A stretch of 20,221 nt of DNA from CAYPEL01 sp964409635 (lineage in GTDB: Bacteria; Pseudomonadota; Gammaproteobacteria; DSM-19610). Numbering within the stretch: position 1 is the stretch's first letter; each line of letters opens with the position of its first letter. The translations under genes were made by a program, and so were the position numbers. The stretch is taken from positions 1 through 20,221 of the forward strand of contig CAYPEL010000035.1 in NCBI GenBank assembly GCA_964409635.1, written 5' to 3'. The notes under the pieces were generated by a model that worked only from the letters and a program-made list of their open reading frames with translations, was not told the origin of the DNA and ran no database searches. Shown piece after piece: positions 1 to 9,321 of this stretch.

Positions 1-7
1 GAACAGG

Positions 8-976
8 CTATGCATATTGTTTCGCTGCAGTTTTCAGCCGCATTACAACCATTTTTTTCAAGCTTCCCGGTGACTTGACCACCACATCCGGCCCGTATTT
101 GAGAATATCCATGATCAGCTCCCGTGAATCGTTGTAGGGGATTTTCAGCGTATAGCTGCCATCGTTGAGTGTTTCACCCTGCTGTTGTGGATGCCAGGTT
201 TCATCGGCGACCCAGCGGGCGGCCTCCGGTGTGAAGTGCAGTATCGCCTGGTGCTTTGGTTTGCCGGAAAAGATGCCGTAGGAAGATGCCAGTTGCTGGT
301 TCAGTTTTTCCGGGTCGATACGCTTTGCCTTTTTTCCCGTTTCAGACACCGGGTGCAGGCGATCCAGTGCGAAGGTGCGCAGCCCTTTCTTTAAGTGACA
401 CCAGGCGTCGAGGTACCAGTTGCTGCGGTAGTAAACCAGGCGTTGTGGCGAAATAATGCGTTCGGTGGTCTGGTCGCGCTCGCGGCCGTGGTAGAGCACT
501 TTGACCTGTTCGCTTCTTAATAGTGAGCTAGTGAGTCTTCTGAAGTTCTGGATATCCGATGGGCGGGAGGCCATTTGCAGTATGCGGATGCGCTCTTGCA
601 GGCTGTGGCGCTGGATGTTTTGCTGTTCCAGCAGTTTTTCGATGCGTGTTTGCAGGGGAGCGATGTGTTCTGAAAGTAAGCCCGGTTGTAAATCACTGAG
701 CAGGTGATGCGAGACCAGCAGGGCATAGAGCTCTTCGGGGCTGAACCAGAGGCCGGGTAGTTCGAAGCTGTCATTCTGGCTGTGGTCGTAATACCAGCCA
801 TTACGTTGACGATTATATTCCAGCGGTGCACCCAGTTTATTTTGCAGGTCATGAATGGAGCGGCGAACAGTAGATTCAGAACAGGCCATTTTCTGGCGGA
901 GATTTTCTAGCGCAATGGGGGTTCGTCTGTTTTTAAATATCTGGTGGAGTTTAAAGATGCGGTCTATTTTTTCCAT
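8..976 (-). CDS. WYL-domain transcriptional regulator, YafY type
   Basis: This 322-residue protein has the layout of YafY-type regulators. An N-terminal helix-turn-helix covers about residues 5-60 (ALENLRQKMACSESTVRRSI region). A WYL domain lies in the middle and C-terminal half, with the signature seen as NWYLDAWCHLKKGLRTFALD, preceded by a basic YHGRERD segment, and a WCX-like tail fills the last 90 residues. The WYL domain is known as a ligand-sensing module that binds nucleic acid or small ligands, so this is probably a ligand-responsive DNA-binding protein; its target cannot be read from the sequence. The ATG at 974-976 has no obvious ribosome binding site. The gene follows pgi on the same strand after 160 bases, so read-through from zwf-pgi is possible but unproven. 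No CRISPR or phage-defence genes are nearby. Confidence 0.88.
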   Translation of the reverse strand: MEKIDRIFKLHQIFKNRRTPIALENLRQKMACSESTVRRSIHDLQNKLGAPLEYNRQRNGWYYDHSQNDSFELPGLWFSPEELYALLVSHHLLSDLQPGLLSEHIAPLQTRIEKLLEQQNIQRHSLQERIRILQMASRPSDIQNFRRLTSSLLRSEQVKVLYHGRERDQTTERIISPQRLVYYRSNWYLDAWCHLKKGLRTFALDRLHPVSETGKKAKRIDPEKLNQQLASSYGIFSGKPKHQAILHFTPEAARWVADETWHPQQQGETLNDGSYTLKIPYNDSRELIMDILKYGPDVVVKSPGSLKKMVVMRLKTAAKQYA

Positions 977-1136
977 TGTTCATGGGCAGTCCATTGGATT
1001 TTTGTAGATTATGACCTTAATAGGCAATCATGTGTAGTGGTGCCCTGACCCAGCGACGTAAGTATTCCTCGGATACAAGATCCTAATTGAGGAAAACCTG
1101 ATTTTATTCGTCACCAATAACACTCTGGAGCTTTAC

Positions 1137-2774
1137 TCAAAGTTCGACCCAGCACTTATACCTATCTATTAAACCCGAGGTTGAGCTGTCATGGTCACCG
1201 GGTTTATTTGACAGGAGTTCCGACTGTACTGTTTTTGCCAACTGTTTACCCAATTCCACGCCCCATTGGTCGAAAGAATTTATCTCCCAGATAACGCCCT
1301 GTACGAAAATTTTATGCTCGTAGAGGGCGATCAACATGCCCAGTATGTGGGGTGTTAGTTGCGGGTAGATCAGTGAATTCGTTGGCCGGTTTCCTGGAAA
1401 TATCTTGTGTGGTAATAAGGCTGCTACACTCGCTTCATGCGTTCCTGACTCTGCGAGTTCCTTACGCACCTCTGCTTCTGTCTTGCCGCGCATAAGCGCT
1501 TCTGTTTGCGCAACAAAATTTGAAAACAAGATAGTTTGCTGCGAATCTAATTCATGCTGCGCATTAACGGCTGTCAGAAAATCTGCCGGGATCAGCCGCG
1601 CACTCTGATGCATGAGCTGGTAGAAGGCGTGTTGACCGTTGGTGCCTGGTTCACCCCAGATGACCGGCCCGGTCGAATATTCGACAACCTCGCCCTGACG
1701 ATTCACACGCTTGCCGTTACTCTCCATATCTGCTTGCTGAAAGTACGCCGGAAAGCGGTGTAAGTGCTGATCGTAGGGCAGCATCGCGTGCGTTTCAGCG
1801 CCGAAGAAATTGTGGTACCAGATGCCGAGCAGCGCCATGATGACAGGCAGGTTTTGTTCCAGCGGCGTGTGCCGGAAATGCAGATCCATGGCATGGCCTC
1901 CCGCTAGTAAGGCTTCAAAATTATCCATGCCGATGTACAGCGCTATCGATAGCCCAATTGCTGACCAAAGCGAATAACGACCGCCCACCCAGTCCCAAAA
2001 TTCGAACATATTCTCGGTATCAATACCAAAGGCAGCGACTTCTATAGCATTGGTAGACAGGGCGACAAAATGTTTGGCTACGGCACTATCATCGCCAGCG
2101 GCTGCTAACAACCAGCTGCGTGCGTAGTGTGCGTTAGTGATGGTTTCCTGTGTCGTAAAGGTTTTTGAAGCCACCAGAAATAACGTGGTGTGCGGATCCA
2201 GGCCCGCCAGGGTATCGGCAATATGGCTGCCGTCAATATTTGACACAAAGTGGACCCGCAATGAACCGGCATAGGGTTTGAGTGCTTCGGTTACCATGAC
2301 CGGGCCGAGATCAGAGCCGCCTATTCCGATATTAACGACATCGCTTATCGCCTTGCCGGTATAGCCTTTCCATTCGCCTTGCCGTACGCGTTCAGTAAAG
2401 GCGCGCATTTTATCGAGCACCTGGTTGACTTCGGGCATGACGTCATTGCCGTCAACTATAACCGGGTTATTTGAGCGGTTACGCAGCGCGGTATGTAGCA
2501 CAGCACGTTGTTCGGTGAAATTAATTTTTTTACCGCTGAACATCTGTTCGACCCAGCCAGGAACATCGCAATCCCGGGCAAGATTGAATAATAGCTGCAT
2601 GCTTTCTTCGGTGATACGATTCTTGGAATAATCGAGCAGCAGGTCATCGCAGTGTACTGAAAATTTATCGAAGCGCTTATCATCCTGCTTGAAAAGGTCG
2701 CGCATGTGCAGGTGCTTTACCTGTTTATGGTGTTGTTGCAGGGCTTGCCAGGTTTTTTTGTTTGTTAATTTCAT
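1137..2774 (-). CDS. pgi: Glucose-6-phosphate isomerase
   Basis: Pgi interconverts glucose-6-phosphate and fructose-6-phosphate in the cytoplasm. Family landmarks are present in order: DYSKNRITEE near the N-terminus, the VNIGIGGSDLG phosphate-binding loop at about residues 147-157, VASKTFTTQET, GGRYSLWSAIGLS, GEPGTNGQHAF at about 374-384, and the C-terminal QWGVELGK with the catalytic lysine. I chose the ATG at 2772-2774, giving 545 residues, because it matches the start of other bacterial Pgi proteins of about 549 residues. An upstream in-frame GTG at 2814-2816 would add 14 residues with no homology support. Neither start has a strong ribosome binding site. It lies 125 bases downstream of zwf on the same strand, and the two probably form one transcription unit that distributes glucose-6-phosphate between glycolysis and the oxidative pentose phosphate or Entner-Doudoroff routes. 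Confidence 0.97.
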   Translation of the reverse strand: MKLTNKKTWQALQQHHKQVKHLHMRDLFKQDDKRFDKFSVHCDDLLLDYSKNRITEESMQLLFNLARDCDVPGWVEQMFSGKKINFTEQRAVLHTALRNRSNNPVIVDGNDVMPEVNQVLDKMRAFTERVRQGEWKGYTGKAISDVVNIGIGGSDLGPVMVTEALKPYAGSLRVHFVSNIDGSHIADTLAGLDPHTTLFLVASKTFTTQETITNAHYARSWLLAAAGDDSAVAKHFVALSTNAIEVAAFGIDTENMFEFWDWVGGRYSLWSAIGLSIALYIGMDNFEALLAGGHAMDLHFRHTPLEQNLPVIMALLGIWYHNFFGAETHAMLPYDQHLHRFPAYFQQADMESNGKRVNRQGEVVEYSTGPVIWGEPGTNGQHAFYQLMHQSARLIPADFLTAVNAQHELDSQQTILFSNFVAQTEALMRGKTEAEVRKELAESGTHEASVAALLPHKIFPGNRPTNSLIYPQLTPHILGMLIALYEHKIFVQGVIWEINSFDQWGVELGKQLAKTVQSELLSNKPGDHDSSTSGLIDRYKCWVEL

Positions 2775-2899
2775 TGATCTTGATTTTAATAATTTTGCAA
2801 GGTTAAGTGCTATCACGATTAACCTACTGAATTCAATTCCCTCTCTGTCAGGCAGGTGTATTGAAAGAGAAGCGCCTACTGAGGCAGACAGGTTAGCGT

Positions 2900-4372
2900 T
2901 TATTCATCGTCCTCTTCCATGGTATTGCGCCAGCGCTGATCTTGCCGTTCGAACAAACGATCCGCTTCTTGCGGCCCCCAGCTACCGGCAGGATAGGTCT
3001 GGATAAAATCACGCTCCATAGACCAGACCTTAAGGATAGGGTCGACGACTTTCCAGGCCCAGCTGACTTCGTCATAGCGCAGAAACAGGGATCGGTCGCC
3101 TTCAATCACATCGAGCAACAAGGTTTCATAGGCGTCCAATTTCAACTGGTTGATGCCACAGTAACTGGCATCGAGCCGGGTGGTTTCACTGCGCATTTCC
3201 AGACCGGCTTGCTTGGTCTGCATCTCAATACGGATACATTCATTGGGCTGGATATTCATCAAGATCCAGTTCGGTTTGATTTTTTCAATCTGGGTTTCAC
3301 GAAACAATTGTTGCGGCGGGTGTTTAAACCGAATCGCGATCATGGAATTACGTTTAGCCATTCGCTTGCCGGTGCGCAGATAAAATGGCACGTTACGCCA
3401 ACGCCAGTTATCAATATACAGCTTCATCGCCGCGTAAGTTTCAGTCACGCTTTGCGCGGGCACATCCGGCTCATCGAGATAGCCAGGTGCTTTATCACCG
3501 TTGACCTTACCACTGCCATACTGCGCCCTGAAGGCGTGTGCATTGACTGCATTTTGCGGGATAGGCCGGATAGAACGCAGCACCTTAACCTTTTCATCGC
3601 GTAATGATTCAGAATCCAAACTGGCGGGCGGCTCCATAGCCACCAGGGTCAGCATTTGCAGCAGATGACTCTGAATCATGTCACGCATGGCGCCCGAACG
3701 GTCGTAATAACCGGCCCGGCCTTCGGTGCCCTGTGCTTCATTATGCGTAATCTGGATATGATCAATGTAGTTCCGGTTCCACAGAGGTTCGAGCATCAGA
3801 TTAGCAAAGCGGAACACCATGACATTTTGCACAGTCCCCTTACCCAGGTAGTGATCAATACGAAAAATCTGACTTTCTTCAAATGATTTATTTAAACGCC
3901 GGTTCAAACCTTCCGCACTTTCCAGGTCATAACCAAAGGGTTTCTCGATCACCAGACGGCGCCAGCCACCGTCTTCCTTATTCAACTCAACGCTGCCGAG
4001 GGCATTTGATACGGCGCCAAAATCAGAGGGACTAATCGCCATGTAAAACACAATATTCAGCGCAAAGTCTGAACCTTGGGTCAGGTATTCATTCAATCGC
4101 GAGTAAACTTCTGTGTCATTATGGTCGCCACCAAAAAAATGCAGCCGTGCAAGAAAACGTTTTAGGACAGCGGGATCAGTCTGCTTTTCCTCCAGCCAAC
4201 CATCGACTTGCAGACGCCATTCATCATCCGTCCAGTCGCGGCGGCCGAAGCCGACGATTTTAACGTCATCCGGTAATTCGCCAGCCGCATCGAGGTGATA
4301 TAGCGCAGGCATTAATTTGATACGCGACAAATTTCCGGTCGCACCAAAAATTACATAGGTACAGGCATCCAT
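2900..4372 (-). CDS. zwf: Glucose-6-phosphate 1-dehydrogenase
   Basis: Zwf oxidises glucose-6-phosphate to 6-phosphogluconolactone with NAD(P)+. The 490-residue length is normal for the family. The Rossmann nucleotide-binding loop is GATGNLSRIKLMPALY at about residues 10-25, a variant of the usual GASGDLAxRKLxPALY. EKPFG is at 143-147 and the active-site motif RIDHYLGK with the catalytic histidine is at 171-178. The next residue is glycine (179), where most family members have glutamate (HYLGKE). EPLWNRNYIDHIQIT, GYYDRSGAMRDMIQSHLLQ and the C-terminal domain follow. The ATG at 4370-4372 is preceded by GGAA about ten bases upstream. A possible 31-codon ORF ends six bases before the start, which would allow translational coupling. 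pgi follows downstream. The gene is divergent from glgA, with a shared intergenic region of roughly 180-280 bases. Confidence 0.96.
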   Translation of the reverse strand: MDACTYVIFGATGNLSRIKLMPALYHLDAAGELPDDVKIVGFGRRDWTDDEWRLQVDGWLEEKQTDPAVLKRFLARLHFFGGDHNDTEVYSRLNEYLTQGSDFALNIVFYMAISPSDFGAVSNALGSVELNKEDGGWRRLVIEKPFGYDLESAEGLNRRLNKSFEESQIFRIDHYLGKGTVQNVMVFRFANLMLEPLWNRNYIDHIQITHNEAQGTEGRAGYYDRSGAMRDMIQSHLLQMLTLVAMEPPASLDSESLRDEKVKVLRSIRPIPQNAVNAHAFRAQYGSGKVNGDKAPGYLDEPDVPAQSVTETYAAMKLYIDNWRWRNVPFYLRTGKRMAKRNSMIAIRFKHPPQQLFRETQIEKIKPNWILMNIQPNECIRIEMQTKQAGLEMRSETTRLDASYCGINQLKLDAYETLLLDVIEGDRSLFLRYDEVSWAWKVVDPILKVWSMERDFIQTYPAGSWGPQEADRLFERQDQRWRNTMEEDDE

Positions 4373-4378
4373 ACTTAG

Positions 4379-4474
4379 TTATTCCGTTAAATTATTATTA
4401 ATCACAGAGCACGCAGCAAAATTTACCGCCATGTTGCCGCCTTTTTTACCTGATTCCATCTTCATCACGCGCAT
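4379..4474 (-). CDS. Possible 31-residue leader peptide or small protein before zwf
   Basis: This short ORF starts with ATG (4472-4474) and ends with TAA (4379-4381), leaving only six bases before the zwf start. It has a better ribosome binding site than its neighbours: GAGGGAT at 4481-4487, six bases from the ATG. The peptide begins MRVMKMESGKKGG and ends SVINNNLTE. The first half is basic and methionine-rich, and there is no signal peptide or recognisable domain. I do not recognise it. It may be a leader peptide that controls zwf translation, a small protein, or a chance ORF with a chance purine run. The good ribosome binding site and the tight spacing to zwf are the only support. Confidence 0.35.
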   Translation of the reverse strand: MRVMKMESGKKGGNMAVNFAACSVINNNLTE

Positions 4475-4651
4475 AGCGCTATCCCTCTGTTGTAAATTTA
4501 ACGACTAGTTTAGCGTAAGCTGTGCCTAGTAGTCCTTCAACATGATAATGACGGGTTCAGTCAGTTTGTCAACGTTCACGGCAAGGCGCTTGACGCCCTG
4601 TCTGCTTTCGCCCAGTCTTACCTGCATACCGAAAATTTTCAAACTATCGCC

Positions 4652-6148
4652 ATGAACATTCTGTTTGCAAGCAGTGAAGCCCATCCACTTATCAAAACAG
4701 GCGGCCTCGCCGATGTATCCGGCAGCCTGCCGCGGGCTATCAAAAATGCCAAGCAAGAAATACGCCTGATTCTTCCTGCTTACCCCACTGCCATTGAAAA
4801 TGCCGGTGCTTTAAAACCCGTGGCAAGCCTGGATTTACCCGGTATAGATACGCCGGTAACGCTGTTACAGGGCCGCCTACCTAAAACCAGGGTCAGGTTG
4901 TATCTCGTCGACGCACCCACCCTATTTAACCGCCCTGGCGGTCCATATAGTCAGAAAGATGGCACTGACTGGCCGGATAACGCGCTACGTTTTACAATTT
5001 TTTGCCGCACCGTCACTGAAATCGCCCAAAACCGGGCAGGACTCGCCTGGCAACCGGATATCGTCCATTGCAATGACTGGCAGACAGGCTTGATACCCGC
5101 CTTCCTTAGCCTCGAAAAGGTGCGCCCGGCAACTCTGTTTACCATCCATAATCTCTCCTACCAGGGGTTATTCAGTCAGGCTGCATTCCAAGCCCTCGAT
5201 TTACCCCCGCATTGGTGGTCACTGCACACGCTGGAATTCCACAACCAGTTTTCCTTCATCAAAGGTGGGCTGGTCTACGCGGATAGATTAACCACTGTCA
5301 GTCCGTCCTATGCAGAGGAAATCTGCACACCTGAATACGGCTGCGGACTTGAGGGCTTACTCGCATCCCGCAGCGAGCAGCTTTCCGGCATATTAAATGG
5401 AGTGGACTATGAGGTATGGAACCCTGGTACAGATACGCTGATTCAGAAGCCCTATACCTATCGCACGCTCGGGCAGAAGTTAGAAAACAAGCTCGCCTTA
5501 CTCAAAGAATTCAATCTACCGGCAAACCCCGACGCAGCGTTGCTCGGGCATGTTGGCAGACTAGTTGAACAGAAAGGCATCGACCTGCTGATACAGATCA
5601 TCCCGGCGCTGGTGCAACGGCCAGTACAGCTCGTCATTTTGGGCAGTGGCCAGAAAGAATTCGAAACCGCACTTGAACGGCTCGCCAGCCAGTTCCCCAA
5701 CAAACTACAAGTCCGTATCGGCTATGACGAACGCCTCTCTCATCTACTGGAAGCCGGGTCTGACATTTTTCTCATGCCATCACGCTTCGAACCCTGCGGC
5801 CTGAACCAACTGTACAGCCTGCGCTATGGTACACCTCCTGTGGTGCGCAACACCGGTGGACTGGGTGACTCGGTAACGAATACCAGCGAAGTTACGCTGC
5901 GGGAAAAAACCGCTTGCGGCTTTGTCTTTGAAGAGGCGACCGCTGATGCCCTGTTAAAAATCATAGACAGGGCGCTGTACTATTACGCTCAACCGCGTCT
6001 CTGGAAACAAATAGTGCAGACCGGTATGCAGCTGGACTTTTCCTGGAACCGGAGCGCCGCCACCTATCTGGAATTATACCGCGAGACTACCCTGGAGCAG
6101 GACTCAACAGCGCAAGAGGTTAAAACAACATCTTTTACAGCAGAATAA
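4652..6148 (+). CDS. glgA: Glycogen synthase (ADP-glucose type, GT5)
   Basis: GlgA transfers glucose from ADP-glucose to the growing alpha-1,4-glucan chain. The 498-residue protein starts with the classic MNILFASSEAHPLIKTGGLADV, with the substrate-binding KTGGLADV at residues 15-22. It continues through HCNDWQTGLIP, TIHNLSYQG and TVSPSYAEEI to the C-terminal GT-B domain with HVGRLVEQKG and SRFEPCGLNQLY at 377-388, where E380 is the expected catalytic glutamate, then GTPPVVRNTGGLGDSV. The N-terminal match fixes the start at the ATG at 4652, although no Shine-Dalgarno sequence is visible. The reading frame stays open upstream to about 4514 but holds no ATG, GTG or TTG start. ppc follows after 84 bases on the same strand. 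No other glg genes are in the window. Confidence 0.97.
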   Translation: MNILFASSEAHPLIKTGGLADVSGSLPRAIKNAKQEIRLILPAYPTAIENAGALKPVASLDLPGIDTPVTLLQGRLPKTRVRLYLVDAPTLFNRPGGPYSQKDGTDWPDNALRFTIFCRTVTEIAQNRAGLAWQPDIVHCNDWQTGLIPAFLSLEKVRPATLFTIHNLSYQGLFSQAAFQALDLPPHWWSLHTLEFHNQFSFIKGGLVYADRLTTVSPSYAEEICTPEYGCGLEGLLASRSEQLSGILNGVDYEVWNPGTDTLIQKPYTYRTLGQKLENKLALLKEFNLPANPDAALLGHVGRLVEQKGIDLLIQIIPALVQRPVQLVILGSGQKEFETALERLASQFPNKLQVRIGYDERLSHLLEAGSDIFLMPSRFEPCGLNQLYSLRYGTPPVVRNTGGLGDSVTNTSEVTLREKTACGFVFEEATADALLKIIDRALYYYAQPRLWKQIVQTGMQLDFSWNRSAATYLELYRETTLEQDSTAQEVKTTSFTAE

Positions 6149-6232
6149 CAAGCTACCGTACGAGCGCCTGACAGGTATAATACTGGCCTCTTTCACAGAT
6201 TACAGAGCTGCTTTATTAGTGGCTTTTTTATT

Positions 6233-9049
6233 ATGGCCATAAAAAACACAATTCCAATTCCACCTGGCGACAAGGAACTTCGCTCGCGCGTTCGCTTGTT
6301 TGGCAATCTACTCGGCGAAGTCCTCGCAGAGCACGCCGGCAAAGACGTGCTGCTTGCCGTTGAAAAACTGCGTAAAGGGTATATACGCTTGCGCAAGGTC
6401 GATGACACACGCCTACGCAAGCGGCTTGCTCAACAGATCGACCAGCTGGATCCGGACACGCTGGTGCACGTTGTGCGCGCCTTTAATCTCTATTTCAGCC
6501 TGGTCAACATTGCTGAGGAAGCCTTTCAGCACAAAGCCCGTAGGCGCCAGGTCAGCAAAGGCGATCCTTTATGGCTTGGCTCCTTCGATCACACCTTACG
6601 CGACTTCCACAGCGCCGGTATGAGCGCAGAGCAATTACAGTCCCTGTTACAACAGACACAGTATATGCCTGTGTTTACTGCACACCCGACTGAATCCAAA
6701 CGCCGCGCTGTCATGTACACATTGCGGGGTATTTTTGTTACCGCTGAAAAACTCAACGCACCCAGACTGAGCAAAGCAATCCAGAACGACATCATTGAGG
6801 ACTTGCGCAGCCAGATCCAGATCCTGTGGAAAACCGACGAGGTTCGCGTCCATAAACCGACTGTAGAAGACGAATTAGTCAACGGTCTGTTTTATTTCCG
6901 GGAGAGCCTGTTTAAGACAGTTCCTATGGTTTACCGGTATTTGGAAAAAGCCATTCGCCGCGTGTATGACAGTGACAAGCTCAATATACCGCCGATCCTC
7001 CGGTTCGGCTCATGGATTGGCGGTGACCGTGATGGCAACCCGTTTGTCAAACCTGAAACAACCCGCTATGCGTTGCGCCTGCACATGCAAACCATTCTCA
7101 ATGAATACCTTCGGCGTGTTACAGAACTGCGTAGCCAGTTGACCTATTCGAGCAGTTTTATAAAACCGGATAAGGCTTTTTCAGACAACCTCAAACAAGA
7201 TATCGAACGCTACTCCGATTTACTTGCGAAAAAACCGGAACGTTACAGCCACGAACCTTACCGCTTGAAAATCTACATCGTCCGGCAACGCTTAGAGCAA
7301 AATCTGGCATTCGTATCCGCCATGATCGAACAAAAGGACAACCTACCGGCAGAACAATTCCCGCTGCGTTACAACAATGCCCAGGAGCTGCTTGCCGATT
7401 TGGAACTTATGCGCAGCTCGCTTTATTCGCACGGCGACCAGAACGTGGCAGACGGCCTGTTGAAAGATATCATCCGCCTGGTACACACTTTTGGGTTTTT
7501 TCTCGTGCACCTGGATATACGTCAGGAATCAACCCGGCATACTGATGCTGTAGCCGAAATCTGCAAGCAGCTTACGGATCAGCCGGATTACAACAAGCTG
7601 AATGAAGAACAGCGCATCGCTTTACTGTCAGGCTTGCTGGAAAGTGACATTCCATCCATCAAGCGCGGCAACCTCAGCGGCGAAACAAAGGAAACCCTGG
7701 ATGTCCTTGATGTCATCACCCAAATGCGCGATGAGGTGAGTGCCGAAGCGTTTGGCACCTATGTGATATCCATGACACACAGTGCCAGCCACATACTTGA
7801 ACTCATGTGGTTAGCGTCCTTGAGCGGTCTGGCAGGCCATAACAACGGTAGCGGGTTCTGTCACATAAAAATAAGCCCGCTATTTGAAACCATAGAAGAC
7901 CTGGAGCATATCGAGGCGGTACTAACACGACTGTTTGAAGTACCGGTGTACCGCGAACTACTCAAGGTCTCCGGGAACCTGCAGGAAGTCATGCTCGGAT
8001 ATTCAGACTCCTGCAAGGACGGCGGTATCTTCGCATCGGCCTGGAATCTGTATGAAGCTCAGCAAAAAGTCATCGCCATCACCAACAAACACGGTATCAA
8101 ATGCCGGATGTTCCATGGCCGTGGCGGCACACTGGGCCGCGGCGGCGGCCCGACACACGATGCTATTTTAGCGCAGCCACCCGCAACCGTTCATGGTCAA
8201 ATCAAGTTTACTGAACAAGGCGAAGTACTGTCCTATAAATACAGTAATGCAGAAACTGCCGTTTATGAGCTGACGATGGGAATTACCGGATTACTGAAAG
8301 CAAGCCGGAGTGTGGTCCAACAAGCAAGTGAACACTGTAATGAATATACCGATGTCATGGCCGGGCTGGCCAAATACGGTGAACAGGCATACCGTCAACT
8401 CATCGATGAAACTGACGGTCTGCTGGACTATTTTTATGAAGCCACCCCGGTAACCGAAATTGGTTTACTGAATATTGGCTCCAGGCCCAGTCACCGCAAA
8501 CAACAGGATCGCTCGAAAAGCTCGATCCGGGCTATTCCCTGGGTATTTGGCTGGGCCCAGTCCCGCCATACTTTACCTGCCTGGTATGGTATTGGTTCTG
8601 CGCTCCAGCAGTGGCGTCAGGATCAACCTGAACGCCTGGAAAAATTACAAATAATGTACCAGGAATGCCCGTTCTTCAGGGCTTTACTGGGAAATACCCA
8701 AATGTCACTCGCCAAGGCAGAAATGGACATTGCCGACGAATATCGTGAATTGGCGGCAAATTCTTACACCGCAGCACATATATTTCAGACGATAGAATCC
8801 GAGTTCGACCGGACAGTTGAGCAAATCAAGTCAGTTGCCCGTATCGGTACCATGCTCGAAGAAATACCCACACTGGTTCTATCACTTGAGCGTCGCAACC
8901 CCTATCTGGATCCTCTAAACCATATACAAATCAAATTATTATCTCGTATCAGAGATGAGAGTATTAATACTGATGAAAGCGATAAATGGCTGGATCCACT
9001 GTTGAGGTCAATAAATGCCATCGCCAGCGGCATGAGAAATACCGGCTAA
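6233..9049 (+). CDS. ppc: Phosphoenolpyruvate carboxylase
   Basis: Ppc carboxylates PEP with bicarbonate to oxaloacetate, the main anaplerotic reaction feeding the TCA cycle. The 938-residue length is somewhat longer than the E. coli enzyme (883). Key motifs are all seen: TAHPTESKRR at 149-158 with the catalytic histidine at 151, GSWIGGDRDGNPFV, MLGYSDSCKDGG, the glycine-rich FHGRGGTLGRGGGPTHDA from residue 627, RAIPWVFGWAQSR, and the invariant C-terminal RNTG that closes the allosteric site. The protein should therefore be active and open to aspartate-type feedback; that last point is inferred from the family. The ATG at 6233 has only a weak purine stretch upstream, but the N-terminus aligns well. 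It probably shares a transcript with glgA, 84 bases upstream. I see no clear terminator after its stop. Confidence 0.97.
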   Translation: MAIKNTIPIPPGDKELRSRVRLFGNLLGEVLAEHAGKDVLLAVEKLRKGYIRLRKVDDTRLRKRLAQQIDQLDPDTLVHVVRAFNLYFSLVNIAEEAFQHKARRRQVSKGDPLWLGSFDHTLRDFHSAGMSAEQLQSLLQQTQYMPVFTAHPTESKRRAVMYTLRGIFVTAEKLNAPRLSKAIQNDIIEDLRSQIQILWKTDEVRVHKPTVEDELVNGLFYFRESLFKTVPMVYRYLEKAIRRVYDSDKLNIPPILRFGSWIGGDRDGNPFVKPETTRYALRLHMQTILNEYLRRVTELRSQLTYSSSFIKPDKAFSDNLKQDIERYSDLLAKKPERYSHEPYRLKIYIVRQRLEQNLAFVSAMIEQKDNLPAEQFPLRYNNAQELLADLELMRSSLYSHGDQNVADGLLKDIIRLVHTFGFFLVHLDIRQESTRHTDAVAEICKQLTDQPDYNKLNEEQRIALLSGLLESDIPSIKRGNLSGETKETLDVLDVITQMRDEVSAEAFGTYVISMTHSASHILELMWLASLSGLAGHNNGSGFCHIKISPLFETIEDLEHIEAVLTRLFEVPVYRELLKVSGNLQEVMLGYSDSCKDGGIFASAWNLYEAQQKVIAITNKHGIKCRMFHGRGGTLGRGGGPTHDAILAQPPATVHGQIKFTEQGEVLSYKYSNAETAVYELTMGITGLLKASRSVVQQASEHCNEYTDVMAGLAKYGEQAYRQLIDETDGLLDYFYEATPVTEIGLLNIGSRPSHRKQQDRSKSSIRAIPWVFGWAQSRHTLPAWYGIGSALQQWRQDQPERLEKLQIMYQECPFFRALLGNTQMSLAKAEMDIADEYRELAANSYTAAHIFQTIESEFDRTVEQIKSVARIGTMLEEIPTLVLSLERRNPYLDPLNHIQIKLLSRIRDESINTDESDKWLDPLLRSINAIASGMRNTG

Positions 9050-9141
9050 TTTAAACGTCTGGGCAAGATAAAAATAATATAATTAAATGCTTGCACTGCT
9101 ATCATTTTTACACAAAAATACTACTATAAATAATATATGTG

Positions 9142-9219
9142 CGGCCTATTCGTTACCGGGCTAGCTCGACTATAAATTGCAGTCTTTAAATTGTTGCTTA
9201 GCTTACGGCGAGTAGGCCG
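9142..9219. repeat. Imperfect inverted repeat upstream of the SARP-like regulator
   Basis: The arms CGGCCTATTCG (9142-9152) and CGAGTAGGCCG (9209-9219) are inverted copies with one mismatch, separated by 56 bases. The second arm abuts GATAAT (9219-9224), a fair -10 element, so the arms could be operator sites for autoregulation of the downstream regulator. The rest of the 272-base gap between ppc and the regulator is AT-rich, and I see no gene in it. Confidence 0.35.
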
Positions 9220-9321
9220 ATAATTTTACATTTTGTGCGAACCAGGTTTGCCGGTATCAACACGATTCGTGCTGTGTATGGTTTTATAAAAATCGATAAG
9301 CATTTAGGAAGAAAAACTGAA

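Noticed and set aside
4514..4651. Open frame extending glgA 46 codons upstream
   Set aside because: It has no ATG, GTG or TTG start, and GlgA homology begins exactly at the ATG at 4652; it is most likely open by chance.
4526..4756. Minus-strand ORF of 76 codons over the glgA start
   Set aside because: It overlaps the well-conserved glgA N-terminus, has no recognisable domain and no clear ribosome binding site; it is best explained as a shadow frame.
6176..6181. TATAAT before ppc
   Set aside because: It is a perfect -10 hexamer, but no -35 at 16-18 bp and no extended -10 TG are seen; ppc may simply be cotranscribed with glgA.
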